Assembly: GCF_001428845.1 (NCBI RefSeq)
Contig: NZ_LMIU01000012.1
Coordinates: 438,857 to 502,856 of the forward strand
Origin: Achromobacter sp. Root83
Lineage (GTDB): Bacteria > Pseudomonadota > Gammaproteobacteria > Burkholderiales > Burkholderiaceae_B
Reading direction: 5' to 3'
DNA length: 64,000 bases
In this document: piece by piece, positions 17,529 to 26,307 of the stretch
How the letters are laid out: each line of letters begins with the position of its first letter
Numbering within the stretch: position 1 is the stretch's first letter
The notes under the pieces: generated by a model
The model's database searches: none
Seen by the model: the letters and a program-made list of their open reading frames with translations, nothing else
Told to the model about the DNA's origin: nothing
Made by a program: the position numbers and the translations under genes

Positions 17529-18530
17529 ATGGAAGATGACAAGCGCATCGGCGTAACGGTGATTTCCGGTTTTCTGGGTAGCGGAAAAACCTCGCTGCTC
17601 AACCGTCTGCTGCATGATCCCGCCTATGCCGACGCGGTGGTGATCGTCAATGAATATGGCGATATCGGCGTCGATCATCACATGGTGAAGCTGGCGCGGG
17701 ACAACGTCGTGCTGGTCGAGGGAGGCTGCTTGTGCTGCGTGGTCAGCGGCGCGGTCGTCGACGCCCTGCGCGAGCTGTTCATGCTTGCCGTCAGCCGCAG
17801 GATCAAGCCCTTCCGGCGTGTGCTGATCGAGACCAGCGGGCTGGCGGACCCCGCGCCTATCCTGTTTACGCTGAAGCACGACCGATTTCTTGCGGAGCGA
17901 TACGCCTATCTTGGGGCGATCGTGGTGGTGGCCGCCAACCACGGTGTGGAGCAATTGGCGTCGCAACCCGAAGCCGCGCGGCAATTGGCGCTTGCAGATA
18001 CCGTGGTTTTCAGCAAGTCGGATCTGGCGGACCCGGCGCGGCTGGCGCAGGTCGAGGAGGCCGTCGCCGCCATCAATCCCGGTGCGCTGCGCTGCGTGCA
18101 ACGGCCCGATGCGCCGCTTGAAGGTCTCTTGCGGAAGGGGCCGGACATGCTTGCGCGGCGCGACGGGGTGGCCGTGGCGAACTGGCTGCAAGCGTTTTCT
18201 AGTCCGGCCGCGGGCCGGCATGCACAGGTGTCCAGCTTTTCGTTGGCCTTATCGCTGCCCCCTGGGCGGGCAGCCTTCCTGGCAGGTGTGTCGCGCATCC
18301 ACGAGCGCTTCGGGCGTGGTGTGCTGCGGATGAAGGGGCTGATCTGCTTTGATGGCGATGCCTTGCCATGCGAAGTGCATGCCGTGCATGGCGAGCTTTA
18401 TCCGATCCGGCCCCTGGCGCGGTGGCCGGACGGCGATCGCGAATCGCGGCTCGTCTATATCCTGCGCGGACTGGATGTGGAGTTAGTGCGCGGCGCGGTT
18501 CTCGAAGCGCTGGAACAGCCGCCCGGCTGA
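17529..18530 (+). CDS. CobW/ZNG1-family GTPase (putative metal chaperone)
   Basis: This 333-residue G3E-family GTPase has Walker A GFLGSGKTS, the metal-binding motif GGCLCC (CxCC), a Walker B-like LIETSGLADP and a guanine-specificity FSKSDL. The C-terminal CobW domain begins around residue 235. The family delivers metals, often zinc or cobalt, to client enzymes. No cobalamin or nitrile hydratase genes are adjacent, so the client is unknown. It sits alone between the tRNA-Asn terminator and a LysR gene. Confidence 0.88.
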   Translation: MEDDKRIGVTVISGFLGSGKTSLLNRLLHDPAYADAVVIVNEYGDIGVDHHMVKLARDNVVLVEGGCLCCVVSGAVVDALRELFMLAVSRRIKPFRRVLIETSGLADPAPILFTLKHDRFLAERYAYLGAIVVVAANHGVEQLASQPEAARQLALADTVVFSKSDLADPARLAQVEEAVAAINPGALRCVQRPDAPLEGLLRKGPDMLARRDGVAVANWLQAFSSPAAGRHAQVSSFSLALSLPPGRAAFLAGVSRIHERFGRGVLRMKGLICFDGDALPCEVHAVHGELYPIRPLARWPDGDRESRLVYILRGLDVELVRGAVLEALEQPPG

Positions 18531-18567
18531 GCGCGCATTGCGGAAGGACCCCGTTTCATTGGCCGAT

Positions 18568-18593
18568 ATTCCGTTGCTGATGTTGCACGGAAA
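18568..18593. promoter_or_regulatory. Candidate regulator-binding inverted repeat before the LysR gene
   Basis: ATTCCGT at 18568-18574 is matched by ACGGAAA at 18587-18593 across 12 bp, with a one-base mismatch at the end. It lies 44-69 bp upstream of the LysR start, a usual place for autoregulation. Confidence 0.35.
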
Positions 18594-18636
18594 TACGGTA
18601 TAACCGGTACGGTCTGATGCAAAAATCGAGACAATC

Positions 18637-19542
18637 ATGGATCGTCTGAAAGCCATGCAGGTGTTCGTGGAGGTCGCCGATCGGGGAAGCCTGTCGGCGG
18701 CGGCGATTCATCTGGATATGTCGCGCGCGATGGTGTCGCGCTACCTGGCGGAAATGGAGCAATGGGTCGGAGTGCGCCTGTTGCACCGCACCACGCGGCG
18801 GCTCAGCCTGACCCCCGCGGGCGCTGAAACCCTGCCTCGGTGCCGGCAGATGCTGGATATGGTGGGCGACCTGCACAGTGCCGTCTCCACGCCCGAGGAC
18901 ACGCCGCGCGGTTTGTTGCGCATCACGACGAGCATGTCGTTTGGCGCAAGGCACCTGGCCGGCGCCGTCACGGACTACGTCAAGCAACATCCGGGTACGT
19001 CCGTCGATTTGATGCTGGTCGAGCGCGCCGTCAACCTGGTGGAAGAGCGGGTTGATCTGGCGGTACGGATCACGAATGACCTGGATCCCAATCTGATCGC
19101 GCGCAAGCTGGCCGTTTGCCGCTCGGTGGTCTGCGCGTCGCCGGATTATCTGGCGCGCGAAGGCTCGCCGGCTCGCATCGAGGATCTGTCCCTGCGCAAT
19201 TGCCTGACTCACTCGTATTTTGGCAAGAGCCTATGGCGTTTCGAGCGCGATGGGGAGCCCGTCGATGTGCCCGTTAGCGGAAATATCAGTGCGAACGAGG
19301 TGTCGGTATTGTCGAGCGCGGCGGTCGAGGGCGCGGGCATCGCAATGCTGCCCACCTATTACGCGGCCGAATACATTGCATCGGGCCGCCTGCGGGCGAT
19401 CCTGCCGCAGTACAAGCCGCAGGAACTGGGTATCTACGGGGTTTACGCTTCGCGCCGCCAGATGCCGCTGATCTTGCGCTCCATGCTCGATTTTCTGGTG
19501 GAGCGGCTGGGTTCGGCGCCCTGGGACAAGTCCGCGGACTAG
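18637..19542 (+). CDS. LysR-family transcriptional regulator
   Basis: This 301-residue regulator has an N-terminal winged helix-turn-helix (MQVFVEVADRGSLSAAAIHLDMSRAMVSRYLAEME) and a periplasmic-binding-like effector domain from about residue 90. It resembles the DsdC/CrgA-like branch that often acts on neighbouring oxidoreductases, but none is next to it. It is the last protein gene before a stretch of about 870 bp holding a candidate RNA and tRNA-fMet, so its target is not evident. Confidence 0.92.
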   Translation: MDRLKAMQVFVEVADRGSLSAAAIHLDMSRAMVSRYLAEMEQWVGVRLLHRTTRRLSLTPAGAETLPRCRQMLDMVGDLHSAVSTPEDTPRGLLRITTSMSFGARHLAGAVTDYVKQHPGTSVDLMLVERAVNLVEERVDLAVRITNDLDPNLIARKLAVCRSVVCASPDYLAREGSPARIEDLSLRNCLTHSYFGKSLWRFERDGEPVDVPVSGNISANEVSVLSSAAVEGAGIAMLPTYYAAEYIASGRLRAILPQYKPQELGIYGVYASRRQMPLILRSMLDFLVERLGSAPWDKSAD

Positions 19543-19573
19543 CCGGCGCCGAGCGTCTGGTTGATTTCCGGGC

Positions 19574-19601
19574 TTGAGGGCAGGGTATATGACGGTATAA
19601 T
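19574..19601 (+). promoter_or_regulatory. Candidate sigma-70 promoter for an RNA gene
   Basis: TTGAGG and a perfect TATAAT are separated by 16 bp, 32 bp after the LysR stop. No open reading frame with a credible start follows, but three strong hairpins do. Confidence 0.55.
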
Positions 19602-19607
19602 CTGGGC

Positions 19608-19766
19608 CTGTTTCAGCGTGTTTGGTACGGCTTGCCTTGGATTCGTCCGGGAAGGCTTTTTGCGGCAAGCCGATGTCCGCTAGCATGTGACCTTAGAAAA
19701 CACCTAACAAAGGTAAGTCCGGCCTGGCGACAGGCCGACGCATCGCGAAGCCGGTCTTCGTATGCG
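19608..19766 (+). ncRNA. Candidate structured non-coding RNA, family not recognised
   Basis: Downstream of the promoter lie three strong stems. CGGCTTGCC (19628-19636) pairs with GGCAAGCCG (19664-19672). GGCCTG-GCGA-CAGGCC at 19721-19736 has a GNRA loop. CGCAT and CGAAG pair with CTTCG and ATGCG at 19739-19766. It does not match RNase P, tmRNA, SRP or 6S RNA as I know them. The 3' end is undefined, because no T-tract follows closely. It could instead be a decayed sequence. Confidence 0.45.
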
Positions 19767-20236
19767 CAAGGGGAAACGCATTGGTCTGGAGTCATGGCGC
19801 TTGTTCGCCGTGCTGCACTGGCCGATGCCTGATGATCCTGATCTTTGCTATCAATTGCCGCGGGAAGATCGCGCCGGAAATGCCGGCGTGCTCCGCAGTC
19901 ATATTGGCGATTGGCGCCAGCACGATTGGCGCCAGCTTTTCCAGAATTTGCTCAAGGCGTTTGCCGCGACGGGTGTCGCGGCAGGCAATCCGCCCCATAT
20001 GCGTGGGATAGGCCGCTTCAGTACTTGATTCGGTACTTGATCGTGGCAGGTGGCGGCAAGCGCGGCGGTATAACAGGAAACCAGTGATAACAACGCAAGC
20101 CAACCTCGTCTGTCGCGGGTCCGCCTATGTAGCGGCCCGGGCAACTGCGGATGCGCGCGCGGTTTTTTGTCCGTCCTCGCGGTTGGGGTCCTTGCGAATC
20201 GCAAGCACGAATCGCAAGCACGAATCGCAAGCACAA
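19767..20236. other. Intergenic stretch with no supported gene
   Basis: Short frames exist on both strands, but none has a plausible ribosome-binding site, codon pattern or recognisable protein. GGCGCCAGC occurs twice about 15 bp apart near 19913-19938. The end carries a 13-bp triple repeat. Confidence 0.6.
20195..20233. repeat. 13-bp tandem repeat, three exact copies
   Basis: CGAATCGCAAGCA starts at 20195, 20208 and 20221 with no mismatches. It ends just before the tRNA-fMet terminator. Confidence 0.95.
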
Positions 20237-20238
20237 AT

Positions 20239-20268
20239 GAAAAAGGCCCGGCGCATTCGCCAGGCCTT
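20239..20268 (-). terminator. Intrinsic terminator of tRNA-fMet
   Basis: On the minus strand a stem of GGCC, one mismatch and GGCG/CGCC around a 4-base loop is followed by a T-run. It starts eight bases past the tRNA CCA end. Confidence 0.9.
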
Positions 20269-20276
20269 CGTCAATT

Positions 20277-20353
<77 letters not shown>

Positions 20354-20365
20354 TCTGAGAAAAGA

Positions 20366-20394
20366 ATCTTAACCTTATTTTCAACCTAGCGCAA
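20366..20394 (-). promoter_or_regulatory. Candidate sigma-70 promoter of tRNA-fMet
   Basis: The minus strand has TTGCGC, 17 bp, then TAAGAT. The -10 lies 13 bp upstream of the tRNA. The element sits within the 63 bp separating this tRNA from scpB on the other strand. Confidence 0.7.
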
Positions 20395-20416
20395 GCCAGC
20401 CCCTTTTTGAATTTGA

Positions 20417-21748
20417 ATGTCAATGAACGATAGCGAGGCAATACTCGTGCTGGAAACCGCGCTTCTCTGTGCGGTGCAGCCGATGCAACTTTCCGATATG
20501 CGCAAGCTGTTCGGAGATGACGAACAGTTCGATAGCAGCGCCATCAGGACGTTGCTTGAGACGCTACAGAGCAACTGGGCCGACGGCGGCCTGGAGCTGG
20601 TGCAGCTGGCGTCGGGTTGGCGTTTTCAAAGCCGCCCGCGCATGCAGCGCTACCTTGAGCGTCTGAGTCCCGAAAAACCGCCCAAATACTCGCGCGCCGT
20701 GATGGAAACGCTCGCCATCGTGGCGTGGCGCCAGCCCGTGACGCGGGGCGACATCGAAGACATCCGCGGGGTGACCGTGTCGTCGCAGATCGTCAAGGCG
20801 CTCGAGGACCGTGGGTGGATCGAGGTCATTGGCCATCGCGATGCCCCGGGACGTCCCGCGCTGTTTGGCACGACGCGGCAATTCCTTGATGACCTGGGCT
20901 TGCGCGCCTTGGATGAGCTGCCGCCGCTGGAGTCCGCGCACGCGGCTGCCGCACTGGCGGGACTGGATCTCGGCGAGGTGCAGCAGGTATTGGGCGAGGG
21001 CGTTGCGCCCGCGGAAGGCGATCCGGCGGAAGGCGCACCGGTGGAGGGTGAGCCGGTGGAGGGTGAGCCGGTGGAGGGCGACCCCGCGGCAGGCGAACCG
21101 GTGGAAGGAGAACCGGTGGAAGGAGAGCCGGTGGAAGGATCGGCACCGGCCGAAGAAGACTCCCCCGAAACCGAAAATGGCGCACCGGGCGGAATTGCCC
21201 CGGACCCGCAGGCCGTTTCCGAGGCTGAAAACGCGTCGCAGGAGGATGCCGGCAGCGAGCGTATTGATACTTTCCCGGTTGCGGAATTGTCTGTTTCGGA
21301 ACACGATGCTCCCATAGCCCCGGTCGATAGCGTAGAATCCCCACTTTCGCGCGCAGAAGAAGGCGCGGATCCCGCAGGCGAATCCACCGTCCGGGAGCAA
21401 GCCGAAGGCTTGTCCGATACCCTGTCCGTGTCCGGTTTTCCCGACGACATGGCCAGCAACGACATTTCCGATATGGCCGCCGATGCCCCAGAGGCCGGTG
21501 CTGCAAAGGAAAGTGTCGAGAACGCAAAACACGCGGAACCGACCGACCCGATTGACAAGACCGATACCGTGGCGCCTGGCGCTGCCGGGCATGAGCCCGC
21601 CATCGGCCTTGGCGCGGCCGTTCAACCCGACCCCGATGCCGCTCTCGCGGAATCGCAAGAGGCCGGCACTGAGCGGCCCGAGTCCGGACGGGATTCGGCG
21701 TCCCCAGATGATGACGCGCCTGCTCCTGGCAGGCCTACCCAAGTTTGA
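20417..21748 (+). CDS. scpB: ScpB, condensin kleisin-partner subunit with a long acidic tail
   Basis: This 443-residue protein has ScpB winged-helix domains in residues 1-180 ([38 protein letters not shown]). ScpB binds ScpA and SMC in chromosome compaction. Usual ScpB proteins are about 200 residues. Here the remaining 260 are acidic and low in complexity, including nine pentapeptides of the EPVEG type at residues 197-241. A second ATG is at 20423; neither has a clear ribosome-binding site. scpA is not next to it, since tRNA-fMet lies upstream. rluB follows. Confidence 0.92.
   Translation: MSMNDSEAILVLETALLCAVQPMQLSDMRKLFGDDEQFDSSAIRTLLETLQSNWADGGLELVQLASGWRFQSRPRMQRYLERLSPEKPPKYSRAVMETLAIVAWRQPVTRGDIEDIRGVTVSSQIVKALEDRGWIEVIGHRDAPGRPALFGTTRQFLDDLGLRALDELPPLESAHAAAALAGLDLGEVQQVLGEGVAPAEGDPAEGAPVEGEPVEGEPVEGDPAAGEPVEGEPVEGEPVEGSAPAEEDSPETENGAPGGIAPDPQAVSEAENASQEDAGSERIDTFPVAELSVSEHDAPIAPVDSVESPLSRAEEGADPAGESTVREQAEGLSDTLSVSGFPDDMASNDISDMAADAPEAGAAKESVENAKHAEPTDPIDKTDTVAPGAAGHEPAIGLGAAVQPDPDAALAESQEAGTERPESGRDSASPDDDAPAPGRPTQV
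21005..21139 (+). repeat. 15-bp coding minisatellite inside scpB
   Basis: Nine consecutive 15-bp units encode [40 protein letters not shown] and EPVEG. Several adjacent copies are nearly identical at DNA level, so copy number may vary between strains. Confidence 0.9.
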
Positions 21749-21765
21749 AATTCGGAGCTGTCCCA

Positions 21766-23613
21766 GTGACAACGAATACAGCAATGCAGGACGACAATCC
21801 CCGTTCGGACGACACCGCTTCCAGCGGCCAGCCGGAATCCTCCGCCGCGCGTGAGCCGGCTGCCGAAGGCGAGGCTGGCGCGCGTGGGCGTGGCCGCAAG
21901 CTGAGGACGCCGTTCCGCCGCCGCCGTGGCGATGCCGCGGCCGAGCAGGCGCCGGCGGCCGAGGGGCAGCCTGCATCGGCCGCCGCGGCGCCGGTCGAGT
22001 CCGCGGATTCCCGGGGCGGCGAGCAGGAAGCCGAGCAGGCCTTGGCATACCTGGATACGACGGACCGCATGGAGCAGCGCCTGGGCAAATACCTGAACAG
22101 CGAAGCTGTCATGCCCAAGCTGCACAAGGTGCTGGCGGACGCCGGCATCGGGTCGCGCCGCGAAATGGAAGAACTGATCGTTGCGGGCCGTGTGTCCGTC
22201 AACGGCGAGCCGGCTCATATCGGCCAGCGCGTGGGGCCCAATGACCAGGTTCGCGTCAATGGCAAGCCCATCATGCGGGTGAATACCAAGAAGCCGCCGC
22301 GCGTGATCCTGTATCACAAGCCCGCCGGCGAAATCGTCAGCCATGACGACCCGGGTGGTCGCGCCAGCGTCTTCGCGCGCCTGCCCAAGCTGCGCACCGG
22401 CAAGTGGCTGTCCGTTGGCCGTCTGGACCTGAACACCGAAGGCCTGCTGATTTTCACGACGTCCGGCGACATGGCCAACCGCATCATGCATCCGCGGTAC
22501 GGCACTGAACGCGAGTACGCGGTCCGCGTGCTGGGCGAGATGGACGAGGCCCAGCGCCAGTCGCTCGTCGACGGCATCGAACTCGAAGATGGCTTGGCCG
22601 CGTTTGGCGCGCTGGACTACCTGGGCGGCGACGGCAGCAACCGCTGGTATCGCGTCACGCTGCAGGAAGGCCGCAATCGCGAGGTCCGGCGCATGTTCGA
22701 GGCCGTGGGCGTCACCGTCAGCCGATTGATCCGCACCCGTTTTGGTGACGTGGTGCTGCCGCGCACGCTGCGCCGCGGCCGCTGGGAAGAGCTGGATGGC
22801 TCGCTGGTCACCGCATTGATGGTGCAGTTGGGACTGTTGCGCGAAGACGACGATTCTTCCGGCAACCGCCGCCGCTCCAAGCAGCCGCAATCGCACGACA
22901 GCGCATTGCCTCCCGGATTCGGGACGCTGGACCGTAACGGCACGAACGGCGCCCGCATCGGCCGCCGCGGAAAGTTGCAGGGCGGCGGTGTGGGCAGCGC
23001 GGGTCAGGCGGCCGCTTGTCCGTCCGATCCTTTCGGCACCGGCCTGATGATCGCCGGCGGCTACGCCAATGGGCACCCCTTGGCTGCCGAAGGCTCCTTG
23101 GGTAACCGCAAGGGCGGCAAGCCCGCGGGCGCCAGACCTTCGGGCGCTGGCAAGCCGGGCGGCAAGATGGGCGGCAAGCCTGGTGGCAAACCGGGCGGCA
23201 AGCCGCGCGGCCCGCGCGCAGCGGCGGCGAATGGTCCGGCCGGAAACGTGGCCTCGGGCAATGTCGCGGTCGGCAATGTGGCGGATGCGCCTGCGGGCGC
23301 CGGCCGTCGGCCGGCTGGCGGCAAGTCTGCTGGCGGCAAGCCGGCGGGCAACAAGCCCGCGGGCGGGCGCGGCGGAAACGCCAATCGCAGTGGCAAGCCG
23401 GCGGCCGGCGGCCGTGGCGGCAACAAGGCCGAGGGGCCGCGCGCTGGCGGCAATAAGGGTCCGGGCGCGGGCGGAAAGCCGCGCACGCCCCGCAGTGGCG
23501 CGTCCCGTAACGATGCCTCGCCTCGCGGCGATGATTGGCAGCCGCGCGGCGCGTCGGCGCATGAATCCCGTCTGGGCGTCGTGGGCGGCGGACGAGGCCG
23601 TCAAGGCCGTTGA
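21766..23613 (+). CDS. rluB: RluB, 23S rRNA pseudouridine 2605 synthase with a Gly/Lys/Pro-rich tail
   Basis: This 615-residue protein has an S4 RNA-binding domain ([22 protein letters not shown]) near residues 105-155, followed by the RsuA-type pseudouridine synthase domain. Its catalytic Asp is in [15 protein letters not shown]; the [12 protein letters not shown] and [17 protein letters not shown] motifs are also typical. About 75 N-terminal residues and 200 C-terminal residues are extra. The tail is rich in GGKP and RGG and basic, suggesting RNA contact. The start is the GTG at 21766 with GGAG upstream, not the TTG overlapping scpB. Confidence 0.9.
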   Translation: MTTNTAMQDDNPRSDDTASSGQPESSAAREPAAEGEAGARGRGRKLRTPFRRRRGDAAAEQAPAAEGQPASAAAAPVESADSRGGEQEAEQALAYLDTTDRMEQRLGKYLNSEAVMPKLHKVLADAGIGSRREMEELIVAGRVSVNGEPAHIGQRVGPNDQVRVNGKPIMRVNTKKPPRVILYHKPAGEIVSHDDPGGRASVFARLPKLRTGKWLSVGRLDLNTEGLLIFTTSGDMANRIMHPRYGTEREYAVRVLGEMDEAQRQSLVDGIELEDGLAAFGALDYLGGDGSNRWYRVTLQEGRNREVRRMFEAVGVTVSRLIRTRFGDVVLPRTLRRGRWEELDGSLVTALMVQLGLLREDDDSSGNRRRSKQPQSHDSALPPGFGTLDRNGTNGARIGRRGKLQGGGVGSAGQAAACPSDPFGTGLMIAGGYANGHPLAAEGSLGNRKGGKPAGARPSGAGKPGGKMGGKPGGKPGGKPRGPRAAAANGPAGNVASGNVAVGNVADAPAGAGRRPAGGKSAGGKPAGNKPAGGRGGNANRSGKPAAGGRGGNKAEGPRAGGNKGPGAGGKPRTPRSGASRNDASPRGDDWQPRGASAHESRLGVVGGGRGRQGR

Positions 23614-24199
23614 TCGTCTTGAGGCGGCGCGCACCCGCGCCGTCCGGGCGATACGTCCCATATAAGCGTAAGCCCGTGACGAATCAGGCGTTTTTTTAGT
23701 TTATCTGCTAAAATCAATGGTTTTCATGGCTTCGCGTCTTTGCTTTTTGCCGAAGGCGGTCCTTTATTAGGTGCGCTTTCCAGTTCCTCAAGTGAAGAGC
23801 AGGGAAGCAGCGCGAGGGCGGCGGGAAAGCAACGGGACAGCAATAACCCCGTAATAAGGCCGCAGTAACCCCGCAGTAATCCCGCAGTAACCCCGGGGCC
23901 AAGGCAGAGGAAAACTCAGCCGCGCTCGTGCCAGTTTCTGGCAGAACTTGTGCAAGAAGCAGCAAGAGAATAGCGGGTCGCGGGTCGGTATTGCGGAATG
24001 GCAGTGGACGAAGGCAGCAATGTCTGGTCTTTGCCGGGCAGGGCTGGCAGCGGAAGGCGCGCAGGCCCGCCTTACCTGAATTGAACAGGTGGGGCGGACA
24101 GGGCGGCGCAAGCCAAAATTTAGGTCGCAATATAGGGCGCTGCCCAGCATTGCTCCTTACGTGCAGTAGGGAAGCGGCTGGGCTCTGCGCAATATCGGT
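23614..24199 (+). other. Long leader/intergenic region before rimP
   Basis: This stretch of nearly 590 bp has no gene that I can support. Frames on the minus strand are low in complexity and look like shadows. An AT-rich segment at 23690-23725 (a T-run, then CTAAAATC) could be the promoter for the rimP operon. No tRNA, such as the metY gene found here in enterobacteria, was seen. It contains an 11-bp repeat and ends in a terminator-like hairpin. Confidence 0.6.
23861..23893. repeat. 11-bp tandem repeat, about three copies
   Basis: CGCAGTAACCC-type units start at 23861, 23872 and 23883, preceded by a degenerate copy, within the rimP leader. Confidence 0.8.
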
Positions 24200-24226
24200 G
24201 GGCTGGGCGTACAGCCCATTTTTTTT
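24200..24226 (+). terminator. Intrinsic terminator in the rimP-nusA-infB leader
   Basis: GGGCTG pairs exactly with CAGCCC around a 6-base loop, and eight consecutive Ts follow after one A. The T-run ends six bases before the rimP ATG and touches its GAG ribosome-binding site. Full-length operon mRNA must read through it, which suggests attenuation. Confidence 0.8.
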
Positions 24227-24232
24227 GAGTAT

Positions 24233-24736
24233 ATGGCTGATTTATTCGCATTGACCGAAGAGGCTCTGGCCGGCATGGACGTCGAACTCGTGGACGTCGA
24301 GCGTGCCGCCCTGGGCCTTTTGCGCGTCACGATCGATCGGGTCGGCGGTGTGCGCATCGAAGACTGCGAGCAGGTGTCCCGCCAGTTGTCGCGGGTGTTT
24401 GAAGTCGAGAACATCGACTACAAGCGGCTGGAAGTCGGTTCGCCGGGCATTGACCGCCCGTTGCGCAACGAGACCGAATTCCGACGCTTTGCAGGCGAGC
24501 GCATCGAAATCAAGCTGCGCGAGGCATTGGACGGACGTAAGGTTTTCTCGGGCACGCTGACCGTGCCGGAAGACGACGCCGCAGCCTCTGACGCCGCTGC
24601 TGGAACGCACAAGACCGTGTTCGGTCTCGAATTTGAGGCAAAAAAGAACGAAGTCCAGGTATTGAATTTCACGGTCGAAGACATCGAACGTGCAAAACTG
24701 GATCCCGTTCTGGATTTCAAGGGCAAAAAGCGATGA
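24233..24736 (+). CDS. rimP: RimP, ribosome maturation factor
   Basis: This 167-residue factor for 30S subunit assembly has N-terminal ([21 protein letters not shown]) and middle ([26 protein letters not shown]) domains of the family, then a short Sm-like C-terminal part ending FKGKKR. The ATG follows a minimal GAG site that abuts the U-tract of an intrinsic terminator. The stop overlaps the nusA ATG by four bases. It is the first gene of a classical rimP-nusA-infB-rbfA-truB order. Confidence 0.96.
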   Translation: MADLFALTEEALAGMDVELVDVERAALGLLRVTIDRVGGVRIEDCEQVSRQLSRVFEVENIDYKRLEVGSPGIDRPLRNETEFRRFAGERIEIKLREALDGRKVFSGTLTVPEDDAAASDAAAGTHKTVFGLEFEAKKNEVQVLNFTVEDIERAKLDPVLDFKGKKR

Positions 24737-26211
24737 GTCGCGAAATTCTTCTGTTGGTCGATGCCTTGGCGCGTGAAAAGAACGTCACGCGTGACGTCGT
24801 GTTCGGCGCACTCGAAAGTGCGCTGGCCTCGGCCATGAAAAAGCGCTTCAAGGATGATGCGGACATTCGTGTTTCCATCGATAGGGAAACGGGCGACCAC
24901 GAAGGTTTCCGCCGTTGGCTGGTCGTGCCCGACGAGGCCGGCCTGCAAGAGCCCGACAAGCAGGAAATGCTGTCGGACGCCGAGGAGATCGTCCCCGGTA
25001 TCCAGGAAGGCGAATACATCGAAGAGCCGCTCGAACCCATCGAGTTCGGCCGTATCGGCGCGCAGGCCGCCAAGCAGGCCATCCTGCAAAAGATCCGCGA
25101 CGCCGAACGCGAACAGGTGCTGAACGATTTCCTGGACCGTGGTGAGACCATTGTGTCCGGCACGATCAAGCGCATGGACAAGGGCGATGCCATTGTCGAA
25201 ACCGGCAAGATCGAAGCGCGCCTGCCGCGCTCCGAAATGATCCCGAAGGAAAACCTCCGGGTGGCTGACCGCGTGCGCGCCTTTGTGTTGCGCGTTGACC
25301 ACGCCGCGCGCGGCCAGCAGGTCATTCTGTCGCGCACGTCGCCCGAGTTCATTCGCCAGCTTTTCGAGAATGAAGTTCCCGAGATCGAGCAGGGTCTGCT
25401 CGAGATCAAGGCTGCTGCCCGCGACGCCGGCGTGCGTGCCAAGATCGCCGTGGTGGCATACGATAAGCGTATCGATCCGATCGGAACGTGCGTGGGCATG
25501 CGCGGTTCGCGCGTGACCGCCGTGCGCAACGAACTCGGCGGTGAGCAGGTCGATATCGTCTTGTGGTCGGAAGACCCCGCGCAGTTTGTCATTGGCGCCC
25601 TGGCGCCGGCCAACGTCGAATCCATCGTCGTCGATGAAGACAAGCATGCGATGGATGTCGTCGTCGACGAGGAAAATCTGCCCAAGGCCATTGGCGCCAA
25701 GGGCCAGAACGTGCGCCTGGCTTCCGAGCTGACCGGCTGGCAGATCAACATCATGACGCCGGAAGAAAGCCTGAACCGCCAGGAAGTCGAGCGTTCGGGC
25801 CTGCGTGCCACGTTCATGAGCAAGCTGGACGTCGACGAGGAAGTCGCTGACATCCTGATCGACGAAGGATTTACCGGTATCGAGGAAATCGCCTACGTTC
25901 CCATGCAGGAACTGCTGGAAATCGAGGCGTTCGACGAAGACACCATCAATGAATTGCGCGCCCGTGCCCGCAATGCGCTGTTGACCGAGGCAATTGCCCA
26001 GGAAGAGCGCCTTGAGACCGCACAGGATTTGCTTGAACTCGAAGGCATGACGCAAGAGCTGGCTGCCAAGCTGGCCGAGCGCCAAGTGCATACGCGTGAT
26101 GATCTGGCCGAATTGGCAACGGACGAGCTGGCGGAAATCGCCGGCCTGAACGAGCAGGAAGCCAGCGACCTCATCATGCGTGCCCGCGCCCATTGGTTCG
26201 ACGAAGAATAA
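24733..26211 (+). CDS. nusA: NusA, transcription termination/antitermination factor
   Basis: This 492-residue protein binds RNA polymerase and nascent RNA. In order, it has an N-terminal polymerase-binding domain, an S1 domain around residues 135-200 ([20 protein letters not shown]), two KH domains ([37 protein letters not shown]), and two C-terminal acidic helix-hairpin-helix repeats from about residue 360. The C-terminal repeats match the proteobacterial form. It is translationally coupled to rimP. As NusA affects intrinsic termination, it is a natural candidate to control the leader terminator at 24200. Confidence 0.98.
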   Translation: MSREILLLVDALAREKNVTRDVVFGALESALASAMKKRFKDDADIRVSIDRETGDHEGFRRWLVVPDEAGLQEPDKQEMLSDAEEIVPGIQEGEYIEEPLEPIEFGRIGAQAAKQAILQKIRDAEREQVLNDFLDRGETIVSGTIKRMDKGDAIVETGKIEARLPRSEMIPKENLRVADRVRAFVLRVDHAARGQQVILSRTSPEFIRQLFENEVPEIEQGLLEIKAAARDAGVRAKIAVVAYDKRIDPIGTCVGMRGSRVTAVRNELGGEQVDIVLWSEDPAQFVIGALAPANVESIVVDEDKHAMDVVVDEENLPKAIGAKGQNVRLASELTGWQINIMTPEESLNRQEVERSGLRATFMSKLDVDEEVADILIDEGFTGIEEIAYVPMQELLEIEAFDEDTINELRARARNALLTEAIAQEERLETAQDLLELEGMTQELAAKLAERQVHTRDDLAELATDELAEIAGLNEQEASDLIMRARAHWFDEE

Positions 26212-26307
26212 CCAAAAGGACACGGGTCTGCGGTGGCCGGAGTATCGCTTCTTCCACCGCAAGTTCACGTTGTTTGTAATAGCTGCCTATAGGGAAGAGA
26301 GAGCCTA

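Noticed and set aside
19608..19766. 6S RNA, SRP RNA, tmRNA or RNase P RNA
   Set aside because: None of their hallmark sequences is present, and the two ends do not pair as in 6S RNA.
19762..20103. Short frames in the gap before tRNA-fMet
   Set aside because: There is no recognisable protein, no ribosome-binding site, and competing frames exist on both strands.
23714..24150. Minus-strand frames of 120-138 codons in the rimP leader
   Set aside because: They are low in complexity, lack ribosome-binding sites and lie over a leader with repeats and a terminator.
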